DNA from: Pedobacter sp. Leaf176
GTDB lineage: Bacteria > Bacteroidota > Bacteroidia > Sphingobacteriales > Sphingobacteriaceae
NCBI RefSeq assembly: GCF_001424305.1
Contig: NZ_LMPD01000001.1
Span: 496,001-560,000 of the forward strand
Length of the DNA: 64,000 nucleotides
Direction: 5' to 3'
Each line of letters opens with the position of its first letter. Positions within the stretch are counted from its first letter, which is position 1. The translations under genes were made by a program, and so were the position numbers. Shown piece after piece: positions 8,631 to 17,099 of this stretch. The notes under the pieces were generated by a model. That model saw nothing but the letters and a program-made list of their open reading frames with translations. It was not told where the DNA came from and did not search any database.

Positions 8631-11102
8631 ATGGCAGTTGAAATCCAGAAACGTTTCTTCAGGGCAGTAAAAAGTAAAGTAATTATCGGATTTTTATTCG
8701 CTTGTTTTGCTTTGCTTATGGCTTGGGGCATCAGCAAATTTGCTTTTACGCGTATGCTGAATACTGTTGAAGAGATTTCAGCGCCGAATGACAGGTTGAG
8801 AATTGTTAACGATTTATCGCACAAAATTGCCAGATTGGACCAGTTACAGCGTGATGAGGCTTTTAACAAACAGGGCAATTCAAGTTTTTTAATGGAATCG
8901 AGGAAGTTAAGGTCGAGTTTGGATACGCTTCGCAAACTGTATAAAGACGATTCCCTGCAACTCGCAAGAATCAGGTCGATACGCAACTTACTGGTGGAAC
9001 GTGATAAGCAGTTTATCTCTTACCTGCAGGTTCGGGAGACTTTGGTAAACACCAAATCTTTTTCAAATGAAGTTCAAAAGCTGAATAAACTTGTGGCTAC
9101 CCGTGCACGTCAGACAGACAGCGCTGTACTAACGACTGAAACCACGACATCAACCACAACCGTTGCGCCGGAGGAAGAAGAAAAATCGAGAGGCTTTTTG
9201 AGCAAGCTTTTTGGTAAAAAGAAGGCCGATGTATACAAAATCATTAACGAGGAATTTAAGGTAAAACGCGACACATTAAACGCCAGGGCCGAAGACAGCA
9301 TTATGAAAAGCATGACTGGATCCCTGAAAAATATTGAGTTGGAACAACGTCAGAAAAGCCAGAAGTTTTTAAAACGTGAGGCCGAGTTATCTAACGCAAG
9401 TAATGCTTTGACAAACCAGATTTTGCAGATTCTACGCGAAGTTGAAGGTCAGGCTGTTGCCCAGGTTGACCTTAATGGCGTGCAAGCAAAGAAAGTGGTT
9501 AACGATGGAATTACCCAAATCACAGCGATTATTATTGCATTCTTTCTGCTTACAGTAATCCTGCTGTATTTAATTTTAACAGATATTACGAAGAGTAATA
9601 AATATCGGAAAGAATTAGAACAAGCCAAAGATGAGGCTGAATATCACGGCAAAGCAAAACAGCGGTTCTTATCTAACATGAGTCACGAAATCAGAACACC
9701 GCTGCAATCTATCTTAGGATATGCAGAATTGATTTCTCAGAATGATAATCCTAAGAAAAAAGACGTTGATGCAATTTACCAATCGTCCATCCACTTACTT
9801 CAAATTGTGAATGAAGTTCTTGATTATAATCGAATAATTTCAGGCGAGTTCAGTTTTAATAACCAGGCGTTTGATGTAAGGAAAATTCTAAATGAAGTGA
9901 TTTCAGTGGTTCGTCCGCTGGCGGAGCAGAAATCGCTAAACTTAGTTGCTGATTTGGATTTAGGCAATGTTGAATTTGTTAAAGGTGATGCTTTCCGATT
10001 AAAGCAAATCTTATTTAACCTCTTGGGTAATGCAGTTAAATTTACCCTAAAAGGAGAGATTAATCTCCGGGTTTCCTGCAAAAAACAACTCGATAATCTG
10101 CATTTTCATTTTACCATTAAGGATACAGGTATTGGTTTCGAGGAAAAAGACGTGACAAGGATTTTTAATGAATTTGAGCAGATTGAATCTCCGGATAGAT
10201 ATGTGTTGAATCAAACCGGCACTGGTTTAGGTCTACCAATTGTGAAATCGCTAATTGAGGCCCAAGGCGGGAGGATTCATGTAAAAAGTAAGGTTGGCAT
10301 TGGCACTACTTTTAATATTTATTTAACTTATCAGGAAACTAAGGAACGCATAATTGACACTATGGATTTGGAGCATTATGCAATAATCAACCCTGGAACG
10401 GTTTGGATTATCGACGATGATAGGTTAATCCTTGATTTATGTGAGATAATTTTTGAGAAAAATAAAATCCCTTTTAAAGGTTTTAGTCAGGTTGCTGATA
10501 TTTTGCATGAAGTGGTTGATATCAACCTGAAATATGTGCTGGTTGATATGCGCTTACCCGAGATGACAGGCTTAGAATTGCGTCACATTTTGAAGAAAAA
10601 ATTGCCAGCTAATGTCAAGTTTTATGCCATTACCGCACAGGTTTTGCCGGAGGAACGTGAAATGGTTTTAAGTGAAGGATTTGATGGTTTGATAATGAAA
10701 CCATTCAGAGCTGTTGATTTACTTGCTATTTTCGATAAAACTGAAATATTGACGGACGAACCGGAATTAGATTTCTCTTCGATCGAAAAAATGACTTTCG
10801 GCGACCAGCAGATGCTTGAAAAAATCCTCAATCGGTTTAAACAGGATTGTATTGATGATGCCACAGCATTGAGAACCTATATCCGGGAAAACAATAAGGA
10901 TAAGAGCAGACTTATTACGCATCGTCTTGCCGGAAGAACAGCACAAATGGGTTCAAAAACTTTAGCTGGTTCTTTCAGGGTATTAGAGACTAAAATTGCT
11001 GAAAAGGGTTTAGAAAGCAGTATTAAAACAGATGTTTTTTTTCAATTGAAGAAATTAGATGCTTTAATAAGGGCAATGGAAGAGATGGATTACTCATTTT
11101 AA
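8631..11102 (+). CDS. Hybrid sensor histidine kinase with REC and Hpt domains
   Basis: An 823-residue inner-membrane phosphorelay protein. Transmembrane segments lie at about 17-40 and 296-317. They bracket a roughly 255-residue periplasmic region that is helical and contains a Thr/Glu-rich insert (about 162-186). HisKA follows with H352 in SHEIRTPLQS, then HATPase_c with N-box (LFNLLGNAVKFT), DTGIGF and GTGLGL motifs. A receiver domain follows (DDD at 595-597, phospho-acceptor D639, K690), then an Hpt domain with H764 in ITHRLAGRTAQMG. The relay must end on a separate receiver; the NtrC-type regulator at 12526-13857 is the obvious candidate. The ligand is unknown. The ATG at 8631 places the first membrane segment properly. 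Confidence 0.93.
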   Translation: MAVEIQKRFFRAVKSKVIIGFLFACFALLMAWGISKFAFTRMLNTVEEISAPNDRLRIVNDLSHKIARLDQLQRDEAFNKQGNSSFLMESRKLRSSLDTLRKLYKDDSLQLARIRSIRNLLVERDKQFISYLQVRETLVNTKSFSNEVQKLNKLVATRARQTDSAVLTTETTTSTTTVAPEEEEKSRGFLSKLFGKKKADVYKIINEEFKVKRDTLNARAEDSIMKSMTGSLKNIELEQRQKSQKFLKREAELSNASNALTNQILQILREVEGQAVAQVDLNGVQAKKVVNDGITQITAIIIAFFLLTVILLYLILTDITKSNKYRKELEQAKDEAEYHGKAKQRFLSNMSHEIRTPLQSILGYAELISQNDNPKKKDVDAIYQSSIHLLQIVNEVLDYNRIISGEFSFNNQAFDVRKILNEVISVVRPLAEQKSLNLVADLDLGNVEFVKGDAFRLKQILFNLLGNAVKFTLKGEINLRVSCKKQLDNLHFHFTIKDTGIGFEEKDVTRIFNEFEQIESPDRYVLNQTGTGLGLPIVKSLIEAQGGRIHVKSKVGIGTTFNIYLTYQETKERIIDTMDLEHYAIINPGTVWIIDDDRLILDLCEIIFEKNKIPFKGFSQVADILHEVVDINLKYVLVDMRLPEMTGLELRHILKKKLPANVKFYAITAQVLPEEREMVLSEGFDGLIMKPFRAVDLLAIFDKTEILTDEPELDFSSIEKMTFGDQQMLEKILNRFKQDCIDDATALRTYIRENNKDKSRLITHRLAGRTAQMGSKTLAGSFRVLETKIAEKGLESSIKTDVFFQLKKLDALIRAMEEMDYSF

Positions 11103-11394
11103 TCATTCAAACAGCTTAACTGAATTCTGAAAAAACTAATAACTATCTATTACAATCTTCAAGTGAAATTTTGGCGTACATCCTATCACATTCTTCAGGT
11201 AAATTAATAAGAGTACTTCGATCTTTTTTATGCAACCGGCGTTTGCTTAAATCCCGGCTCATTTATCTTGCACCCTTACACAATCATAAAACTTTGAGAT
11301 ATAATTTTTTAAATAGTCCTATTTTTTATCGACAATAATATACAAATTACGCAATATGAAACTGATCAAATCAGATACGAAAAATTATTTTGTC
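11103..11394. other. Intergenic region, nothing recognised
   Basis: A 292-base AT-rich stretch between the converging kinase and acyltransferase genes. I see no ORF with coding character, no strong hairpin and no exact promoter motif. Confidence 0.5.
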
Positions 11395-12453
11395 TCATTT
11401 GTTGTCAGTCCGTTTCAAATAGAAAGCAGATTCAAAATACTTGTAAGAGAGATGGGCACACAAAAGGCTAAAAAAAAGTACAATTATATTTAATCCTATT
11501 ACAAATATAGCAGTATTAATTCCTGTATAAATTTTTGTTTTGCTTACAATAAATAATATACCGGTTATTATTACCATGTGATACATATAAATACCATAGG
11601 ATATCTTTCCTAAATAATCAATCATTTTATTTTTAATTTCAAATATCGGATAGTCTGCTATTATGGAGACAAGGATGGAACTAACTGATAAGTTAAACAG
11701 ATGGAACACAAATAAATTTTTGAAGGCAAAAATATTTGTTATGAATGATAGAACAAATAGCGTATAAATGAAGAAATGTAAAAATCTCGATTTAAAAAAG
11801 GCCAATGGTCTGTTCGCTGATAGTATAGATAGTATTCCCGCGCAAATGAAATAGAAATAAAAGTTGCTATATATGTAAAAATCTGGGAAAACCTTTAAAA
11901 TAATAAGGAATACTATCAAAAGAATACTCAGGGATAGAAGAATGTTTTTTCTTGTTGCAAACATCCACATTGGTATAAAGAGATAGAATTGCTCTTCAAT
12001 TCCTATGCTCCATAATACAATAAGTATGCTTCCGACCTCAGGATGATAGAATTTGAAAACATTAGGAACGATGAAAATATAACTAATAATCAAGTCCTGA
12101 AGTTTATAATCTATCTCGAATGGAATTCCTAGTATGGGCAAGATAACATGATATAAGGCAATTCCAATGATCAGGATTAAATAGTAAACTGGATATAGCC
12201 TTGTAACCCGGCGCAAATAGAAACGTTTGAAATTGAATTTTCCAGTTTTAATCAATTCATCGTTTATTATTCTTAAAATCAAAAAGCCCGAAAGACTAAA
12301 AAAATAATATACGGCTAACTCCCCTTTATGGAATAAGGGGGAATTACTGTAATTGGGGATTTCCAGTCCATTTGATATCATAGGTAAATGGTAAATTACT
12401 ACGACAATGGATAAGATTAGTCTGAGTGGATATAGATTGGGAAGATCGTTCAT
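11395..12453 (-). CDS. Acyltransferase 3 family membrane protein (OafA/WecH type)
   Basis: A 352-residue polytopic membrane protein with about ten hydrophobic helices. Family marks are the N-terminal PLRLILSIVVVIYHLPM with the catalytic-type histidine, the RFYLRRVTRLYPVYYL motif, WSIGIEEQFYLF, and the C-terminal GKISYGIYMYHM. Members O-acetylate or otherwise acylate cell-surface polysaccharides or lipids. Base composition is more AT-rich than its neighbours. It also lies between a hybrid kinase and its likely response regulator, which suggests a later insertion. No other glycan gene is adjacent, so the substrate is unknown. Confidence 0.9.
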   Translation of the reverse strand: MNDLPNLYPLRLILSIVVVIYHLPMISNGLEIPNYSNSPLFHKGELAVYYFFSLSGFLILRIINDELIKTGKFNFKRFYLRRVTRLYPVYYLILIIGIALYHVILPILGIPFEIDYKLQDLIISYIFIVPNVFKFYHPEVGSILIVLWSIGIEEQFYLFIPMWMFATRKNILLSLSILLIVFLIILKVFPDFYIYSNFYFYFICAGILSILSANRPLAFFKSRFLHFFIYTLFVLSFITNIFAFKNLFVFHLFNLSVSSILVSIIADYPIFEIKNKMIDYLGKISYGIYMYHMVIITGILFIVSKTKIYTGINTAIFVIGLNIIVLFFSLLCAHLSYKYFESAFYLKRTDNK

Positions 12454-12525
12454 GTAGCGAACTGATTATAATAAGTTATGTTTTTCAAAAGTAGTCTTTT
12501 CTAAATAAAGAGTGTCGTCAATTAT

Positions 12526-13857
12526 TTATTCAATCCCATACTTTTCCATTTTCGCATAAAGCGTTTTTCGGTCTATATTCAGCATTTTCGCTGTTTTAGA
12601 TTTATTATGTTTGGCTTTAATCAAAGTTTCGGCGATTAAAGATTTTTCGTTTTGTTCGTTTACAGCTTTTAAATCTGAAGAACTTCCTGGCAAAGTTTGC
12701 TGATTCACCGAGATCATCATTTCATCTGGCAGGGCATTTACTTGAGCAACTTCGCCCGGTGTTAGTAAAACCATGCGCTTAATCACATTGCTTAGCTCAC
12801 GTAAGTTACCGGGCCAGTCGTAGTTTAATAACAATGATTTTGCCTCTGCCGAAATGCTTTTCACGTTTCTATCTAAATTGCGGTTTGCCAAGCCTACAAA
12901 ATGGTTAATGAACAATTCCAAATCGCCGTCTCTATCTCTCAAAGCAGGTAGCTGAATTTTAAATTCATTTAAACGATGGTATAAATCCTCTCTGAATTCA
13001 CCGACAGAAATACTGTTTAGCAAATCGTCGTTTGTTGCTGTAATAATCCGGACATCAACCGCAATTTGTTTTGTACTGCCCAAAGGCTGAATTATCTTTT
13101 CCTGCAAAGCACGGAGTAACTTTATTTGTACTTCATAGCTCAGATTTCCTACCTCATCCAGAAACAAAGTTCCACTGTTGGCGGCCTCAAATTGCCCTTT
13201 TTTGTCACTTAAAGCGCCTGTGAAAGCACCCTTTACATGTCCAAACAATTCGCTTGCAGCCAAATCTTTCGATAGAGCACCGCAGTCAATCGCCACAAAA
13301 GGTTTATCGGCACGCTTGCTTTGTTGGTGTAAAGTTCTCGCGGCAAACTCCTTTCCCGTTCCGCTTTCGCCCTGAATAATAACCGACATATCCGTTGGCG
13401 CAACCAGGGCAATGTGTTCATAAAGTCTATCCGCGGTAGCGCTTTTACCTCTTATAAAGTCCGTAGCTGTAGCCTCCATTTTAACCTCTTTCGAATCCTT
13501 TTTAGTTAAAGAATTTTTAATCACCATTAAAAGCTCATCAGGGTTAACAGGCTTTGTAATGTAATCGAAAGCGCCCATTTGCATGGATTTTACAGCCGTT
13601 CGAACGTCGTTGAAGCTGGTCATTATAATAATCGGAGTAGAAAGGCCCAGGTTTCTCGAATGTGTAATCACTTCGAAACCAATCCCGTCAGGCAGGCGAT
13701 AATCAATTAAGAACAAATCAAAGGCCTGATTTTCGATTAATTTAAAAGATTGCTTAATGTGGGTTACGAGGGTAACTTCATGGTTATTTTTAGTTAAAAA
13801 AACTTCCAATAATTGGGCAAATGTTGTATCGTCTTCTAAAATCAGGATGCTCGCCAT
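12526..13857 (-). CDS. NtrC-family sigma-54-dependent response regulator
   Basis: A 443-residue enhancer-binding protein. The receiver domain (1-120) has phospho-acceptor D52 and the TKP lysine. The AAA+ domain has Walker A GESGTGKE (163-170), the sigma-54-contacting GAFTGA loop (210-215), the Walker B LFLDEVGNL and the sensor/arginine motifs. The C-terminal Fis-type HTH is TAKMLNIDRKTLYAKMEKYG. The frame is open to 13884, but that region is a terminator hairpin for the upstream gene, so the ATG at 13857 is used. It is the likely phosphorelay partner of the hybrid kinase at 8631. The targets may include the two small exported proteins upstream, which is an inference. Confidence 0.94.
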   Translation of the reverse strand: MASILILEDDTTFAQLLEVFLTKNNHEVTLVTHIKQSFKLIENQAFDLFLIDYRLPDGIGFEVITHSRNLGLSTPIIIMTSFNDVRTAVKSMQMGAFDYITKPVNPDELLMVIKNSLTKKDSKEVKMEATATDFIRGKSATADRLYEHIALVAPTDMSVIIQGESGTGKEFAARTLHQQSKRADKPFVAIDCGALSKDLAASELFGHVKGAFTGALSDKKGQFEAANSGTLFLDEVGNLSYEVQIKLLRALQEKIIQPLGSTKQIAVDVRIITATNDDLLNSISVGEFREDLYHRLNEFKIQLPALRDRDGDLELFINHFVGLANRNLDRNVKSISAEAKSLLLNYDWPGNLRELSNVIKRMVLLTPGEVAQVNALPDEMMISVNQQTLPGSSSDLKAVNEQNEKSLIAETLIKAKHNKSKTAKMLNIDRKTLYAKMEKYGIE

Positions 13858-13865
13858 ACAACAAA

Positions 13866-13893
13866 AATAAGAAAAGCCAGACAAAGTCTGGCC
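13866..13893 (-). terminator. Intrinsic terminator between small exported protein and regulator
   Basis: On the minus strand GCCAGAC and GTCTGGC (13876-13892) form a 7-bp stem with a 3-base loop, followed by TTTTCTTATTTTT. It ends the transcript of the gene at 13927-14241 and separates it from the sigma-54 regulator gene. Confidence 0.85.
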
Positions 13894-13926
13894 TTTCTTG
13901 TACTAGGTAGATGTAATATTTGGGAT

Positions 13927-14241
13927 TTATTGAACTGGTTTACCGTCTTTGTCAATTTTCACAGAACCTGTTTCTGCTTCTTTTTTAACATTAATCAGGT
14001 AGTATTCTTTTGTGCCTTCCTTAACGGACCATGCTTCGGCTGCGGTCCAGCCTTTATAAGCATCAGATTTCAATGCCGTTGTTACTGGTTCTGGAAGTTC
14101 TTCTAATTTAACTGGAGTTTTTACTGCACTATCCTGAACTGCAACAACAGCAGCATGGTTTATTGTATTTATTTCACTCGCTTGTACTGCTGAGAATCCT
14201 GCAAATGCCAGGAACGCAGCTGATAAAATTAATTTTTTCAT
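13927..14241 (-). CDS. Small exported protein, tandem paralogue 1
   Basis: A 104-residue protein with a clear Sec signal peptide (MKKLILSAAFLAFAGFSAVQASE, cleavage near residue 21). The mature part includes VQDSAVKTPVKLEELPEPV and a C-terminal beta-rich stretch (EYYLINVKKEAETGSVKIDK) resembling PepSY-like small periplasmic proteins. It is about 90 percent identical to the neighbouring gene at 14359-14673. Function is unknown. It ends at a strong terminator and lies directly upstream of the sigma-54 regulator gene on the same strand. Confidence 0.85.
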   Translation of the reverse strand: MKKLILSAAFLAFAGFSAVQASEINTINHAAVVAVQDSAVKTPVKLEELPEPVTTALKSDAYKGWTAAEAWSVKEGTKEYYLINVKKEAETGSVKIDKDGKPVQ

Positions 14242-14358
14242 CTTTTTTGTTTTTATTTTAAAAGTGATGAAACTGCCGAAACAATTCCGTGGTTCTGGTT
14301 TAATTGAGAGCGCAGCCCTTAGACTACGCTATATGTTGATTATGCCTTAAGAGCATTA

Positions 14359-14673
14359 TTATTGAACTGGTTTACCGTCTTTATCGATTTTCACGGAACC
14401 AGTCTCTGCTTCTTTTTTAACGTTGATTAAATAATACTCTTTTGCACCTTCTTTAACGGACCATGCTTCAGTTGCTGTCCAGCCTTTGTAAGCGTCGGAT
14501 TTTAGAGCGGTTGTTACTGGCTCAGGTAATTCTTCCAATTTAACCGGAGTTTTTACTGCACTATCTTGAACTGCCACAATTGCAGTGTTTTTGATTGAGT
14601 TTACTTCACTTGCCTGTACTGCTGAGAATCCTGCGAACGCTAAAAATGTAGCTGATAAAATGAACTTTTTCAT
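14359..14673 (-). CDS. Small exported protein, tandem paralogue 2
   Basis: A 104-residue protein nearly identical to the gene at 13927-14241, with differences concentrated in the signal peptide and residues 24-33. The ATG at 14673 is chosen because the homologous signal peptide (MKKFILSATFLAFAGFSAVQASE) begins there. The longer frame to 14706 runs into a dyad element. The EYYLINVKKEAETGSVKID region is shared exactly, suggesting recent duplication or gene conversion. The C-terminal part resembles PepSY-like small periplasmic proteins; the role is unknown. Confidence 0.85.
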   Translation of the reverse strand: MKKFILSATFLAFAGFSAVQASEVNSIKNTAIVAVQDSAVKTPVKLEELPEPVTTALKSDAYKGWTATEAWSVKEGAKEYYLINVKKEAETGSVKIDKDGKPVQ

Positions 14674-14701
14674 AGTATGATTTTTAAAATTTAATGTTTG
14701 T

Positions 14702-14720
14702 AACAATACTTGCTATTGTT
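14702..14720. promoter_or_regulatory. Dyad upstream of the exported-protein genes
   Basis: AACAATA (14702-14708) and TATTGTT (14714-14720) are perfect inverted arms around CTTGC. The dyad lies 29 bases upstream of the start of paralogue 2. Further upstream on the minus strand is TTTGGCAC, matching the sigma-54 -24 half-site, but the -12 half-site is poor (TGAAA in place of TTGCA). It could be an operator; no match to a named regulator is claimed. Confidence 0.4.
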
Positions 14721-14820
14721 TCATAATAGTGCCAAACGGGTAAGTAGATATAAATGACTTATTTTCAGAACATTAATGTTTTGCCGAAAAGTAGTTACTG
14801 TGGAGTTTCTCCACACTTTG

Positions 14821-15560
14821 GGGGGATTGACTACAGATTCGATAGTTGATTATAGATATTATAACCAAACGAAGCTGATTTTTGATTTGGAAAGCATGGA
14901 CAGATGGCAATTTTAAAGCTTCTTCCCGCTAATGCTTCAAGCACCGAAGAAGATTCGGTGGCTTTTAGCGTATATCGGGTTTATTGAACTTCTGCTTGTG
15001 CAAAAATTTAGAGTTTGAACCACCCCGACCCCTACTTATTTCAAGGAAGGGGGCTCCCCTCATAATTACTCAAAAATTCCATGCACCCTGCTACCGGCAT
15101 AGGAAATGATGGAGGGAAAAAACGTTAAAGCTTTTGCAAATGTTTTCAATATACTACTACCCAAGGCAGCGCGTCCTCCACGATTCTTCATCGGGGGCTT
15201 GTGCTGCCGAAAACGAAGCTTTGACGGATTTATCCGACATCAGGTCCAAGCCTTGGGTTTTTTTACTTTTGGGCCAAGCCAAAAGTAAAAGCCCTTCGGC
15301 GGCTAGCGAAGCGAGAACGTGTGTATAGGAAAAATAATAAGAATTTATCTATGCATTAAGATTCCCCCCTGCGCGGGAAAGACGACTTATAAAAGAACTT
15401 ATAGAAAATGTAGCTTTTCTGCACCCTACTACCGGCATCTTTGAATAGTTAAGCATACGAAAAAGATTTCATTATTCCGCTGCACTCGAAAGGAAGGCTG
15501 GTAGAATACATCAATTATAAATCAAAAAAATAAAGTTATTTTTTATGAAAAGAATATTTT
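14821..15560. repeat. Repeat-rich non-coding region
   Basis: No convincing gene. It contains several dispersed-repeat types: a CCCCGACCCCT/AGGGGGCTCCCCT palindrome near 15028-15060; a perfect 12-bp hairpin (TTTTACTTTTGG 15261-15272 with CCAAAAGTAAAA 15279-15290); a CCCCTGCGCGGGAAAGACG element near 15366; and an 18-base near-perfect direct repeat at 15083 and 15421. Short ORFs across 15106-15328 overlap in two frames, read through the hairpin and have no coding character. Confidence 0.6.
15083..15438. repeat. Direct repeats GCACCCTRCTACCGGCAT flanking the hairpin segment
   Basis: GCACCCTGCTACCGGCAT at 15083-15100 and GCACCCTACTACCGGCAT at 15421-15438 differ at one base and bracket about 320 bases of hairpin-rich DNA. 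They could be ends of a non-autonomous element or two members of a dispersed repeat family. Confidence 0.6.
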
Positions 15561-15564
15561 TTTC

Positions 15565-15572
15565 TATACTTG
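15565..15572 (+). promoter_or_regulatory. tRNA-Thr promoter -7 element
   Basis: TATACTTG differs from TAnnTTTG at one base and ends 13 bases before the first base of tRNA-Thr, a suitable distance for a short 5' leader. Confidence 0.45.
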
Positions 15573-15585
15573 CAGCCCGATAAAA

Positions 15586-15658
<73 letters not shown>

Positions 15659-15794
15659 CTTTTTAATCTACGATTCTACATTTACGGATTAGATTTGTTC
15701 AAAACAAAATTCCCAAAAAATTTACTGCTCCCTAGATTACAAATCGTAGTTTGTAATTCGATAACTATCGACTCAAAAATCTTAAATTAGCTGC

Positions 15795-16961
15795 ATGTTA
15801 AGATATTTTTCAGCCGATTGGGTTTTTCCGGTAAGCACTCCGCCCATAAGAAACGGGGTAATTGCAGTGAATCAGGATGGGGAAATAAAAGAAATATTGA
15901 CCGCAGATGCTTCCGAAAGCCGCAACTTGAACGTAGAGCAATACATAGGCGCAATTGTTCCCGGCTTCATCAATACACATTGTCATTTAGAACTTTCGCA
16001 CATGTTGGGCCAAATTCCGGAGCGTACAGACTTAGTCGAATTTGTGCAAACTATCATTAAAAGCAGGCAAGCCGATCATGAACAAATTAGTGCATCGATG
16101 CAAAAGGCAGATGTAGAAATGTTCGAAAACGGTATCGTTGCCGTTGGCGATATTTCCAATCAGACTGCGTCAAAGGAAATTAAGCAAAACAGTAAAATCT
16201 ACTACTACACTTTTGTTGAGGCCATGGGATTTAACCCGGAAAGCGCAAACCAGATTATGGATTATGCCACGGGAATAAAAAATGAGTTTTCGCCACTGCC
16301 TGCATCGGTTGTTCCCCATGCGCCATATTCAGTTTCTACATCACTTTTTAGTCTGATTAACGAGGCGGCTGAAAAGGAGAATGCTTTGATAAGCATCCAT
16401 AACCAGGAAACCTCCAACGAAAATTCATTCTTTCAAAATAAAACAGGTGGTTTTTTAGACCTTTATAGATTCCTTGGACTTGATACTGCTTTTTTTGAAC
16501 CCACGGGAAAGACTTCCTTACAATCCTGGTTACCTTACATTAAAAAGGCTAAAACACTTTTAGTTCATAATACCGTTTCAAGTAAAGCAGATATAGAGTT
16601 TGCGAAACAAAGCCATCCGGATTTATATTGGTGTCTTTGTCCACAGGCTAATTTATACATCGAAAATGAATTGCCCGACGTTAATTTACTCCTTTCAGAA
16701 AATGTTAAAATCACTTTGGGAACCGATAGCCTGGCAAGTAACAATCAATTAAATATTCTATCTGAAATGAAAACCTTGCAGCAGCATAAAAATGTTGCTT
16801 TTGAAAATCTTTTACTTTGGGCCACGTATAATGGTGCTGAGTTTTTAGGTTTAAATAACCAATTCGGGAGCATCGAAGTTGGCAAAAAACCAGGTTTAAA
16901 CCTTATTCAGTTATCAGAGGATTTTGTAATTGAAAGTGATAAGGTGGTTAAATTGGTTTAA
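15795..16961 (+). CDS. Amidohydrolase family deaminase (TRZ/ATZ type)
   Basis: A 388-residue member of the amidohydrolase superfamily, subgroup of cytosolic metal-dependent deaminases and chlorohydrolases. It has the metal-binding GFINTHCHLELSHM (H62, H64), a further histidine in ISIHNQE, and the catalytic aspartate in LGTDSLASNN, followed by the usual C-terminal FGSIEVGKKPGLNLI returning to the composite beta domain. The substrate could be a nucleoside or guanine-like base, or aminodeoxyfutalosine; the sequence does not decide. It appears monocistronic. The ATG at 15795 lies only four bases after a near-match to TAnnTTTG (15783-15790), so the transcript may be almost leaderless. Confidence 0.88.
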   Translation: MLRYFSADWVFPVSTPPIRNGVIAVNQDGEIKEILTADASESRNLNVEQYIGAIVPGFINTHCHLELSHMLGQIPERTDLVEFVQTIIKSRQADHEQISASMQKADVEMFENGIVAVGDISNQTASKEIKQNSKIYYYTFVEAMGFNPESANQIMDYATGIKNEFSPLPASVVPHAPYSVSTSLFSLINEAAEKENALISIHNQETSNENSFFQNKTGGFLDLYRFLGLDTAFFEPTGKTSLQSWLPYIKKAKTLLVHNTVSSKADIEFAKQSHPDLYWCLCPQANLYIENELPDVNLLLSENVKITLGTDSLASNNQLNILSEMKTLQQHKNVAFENLLLWATYNGAEFLGLNNQFGSIEVGKKPGLNLIQLSEDFVIESDKVVKLV

Positions 16962-17011
16962 CGACTTTCTAATTAACAAATAAAAATGTAAGTTTATTAA
17001 ATGAATTTATT

Positions 17012-17019
17012 TAAATTTG
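17012..17019 (+). promoter_or_regulatory. Promoter of the Abi-linked small RNA
   Basis: TAAATTTG is an exact TAnnTTTG match. An AGTTTA about 17 bases upstream could serve as a weak -33 element. The hairpin RNA begins about 10 bases downstream. Confidence 0.65.
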
Positions 17020-17025
17020 TATCAA

Positions 17026-17097
17026 CAGTACACGCCACGCTACCCTTAAGAACAGCGTCCCAGGGCGTGTCTTTTGCTTTATAAGCTTTTTGTTTTT
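17026..17097 (+). ncRNA. Structured small RNA upstream of the Abi gene
   Basis: The transcript predicted to start near 17025 folds into a long helix. ACACGCC (17030-17036) pairs with GGCGTGT (17064-17070). ACGCT (17037-17041) pairs with AGCGT (17054-17058). The 3' strand has a 5-base bulge (CCCAG) and the loop is 12 bases. The loop CCCT could also pair with AGGG at 17062-17065 as a pseudoknot. A short GCTT/AAGC hairpin followed by TTTTTGTTTTT (17087-17097) ends it just before the Abi ATG. Comparative studies describe an abiF RNA motif before HEPN-type Abi genes, and related Abi proteins act as toxins restrained by an adjacent RNA. Assignment to that family is by position and shape only. Confidence 0.6.
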
Positions 17098-17099
17098 AT

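Noticed and set aside
15106..15328. Two overlapping short ORFs in the repeat-rich region
   Set aside because: They overlap in different frames, pass through a perfect hairpin and show no protein-like composition.
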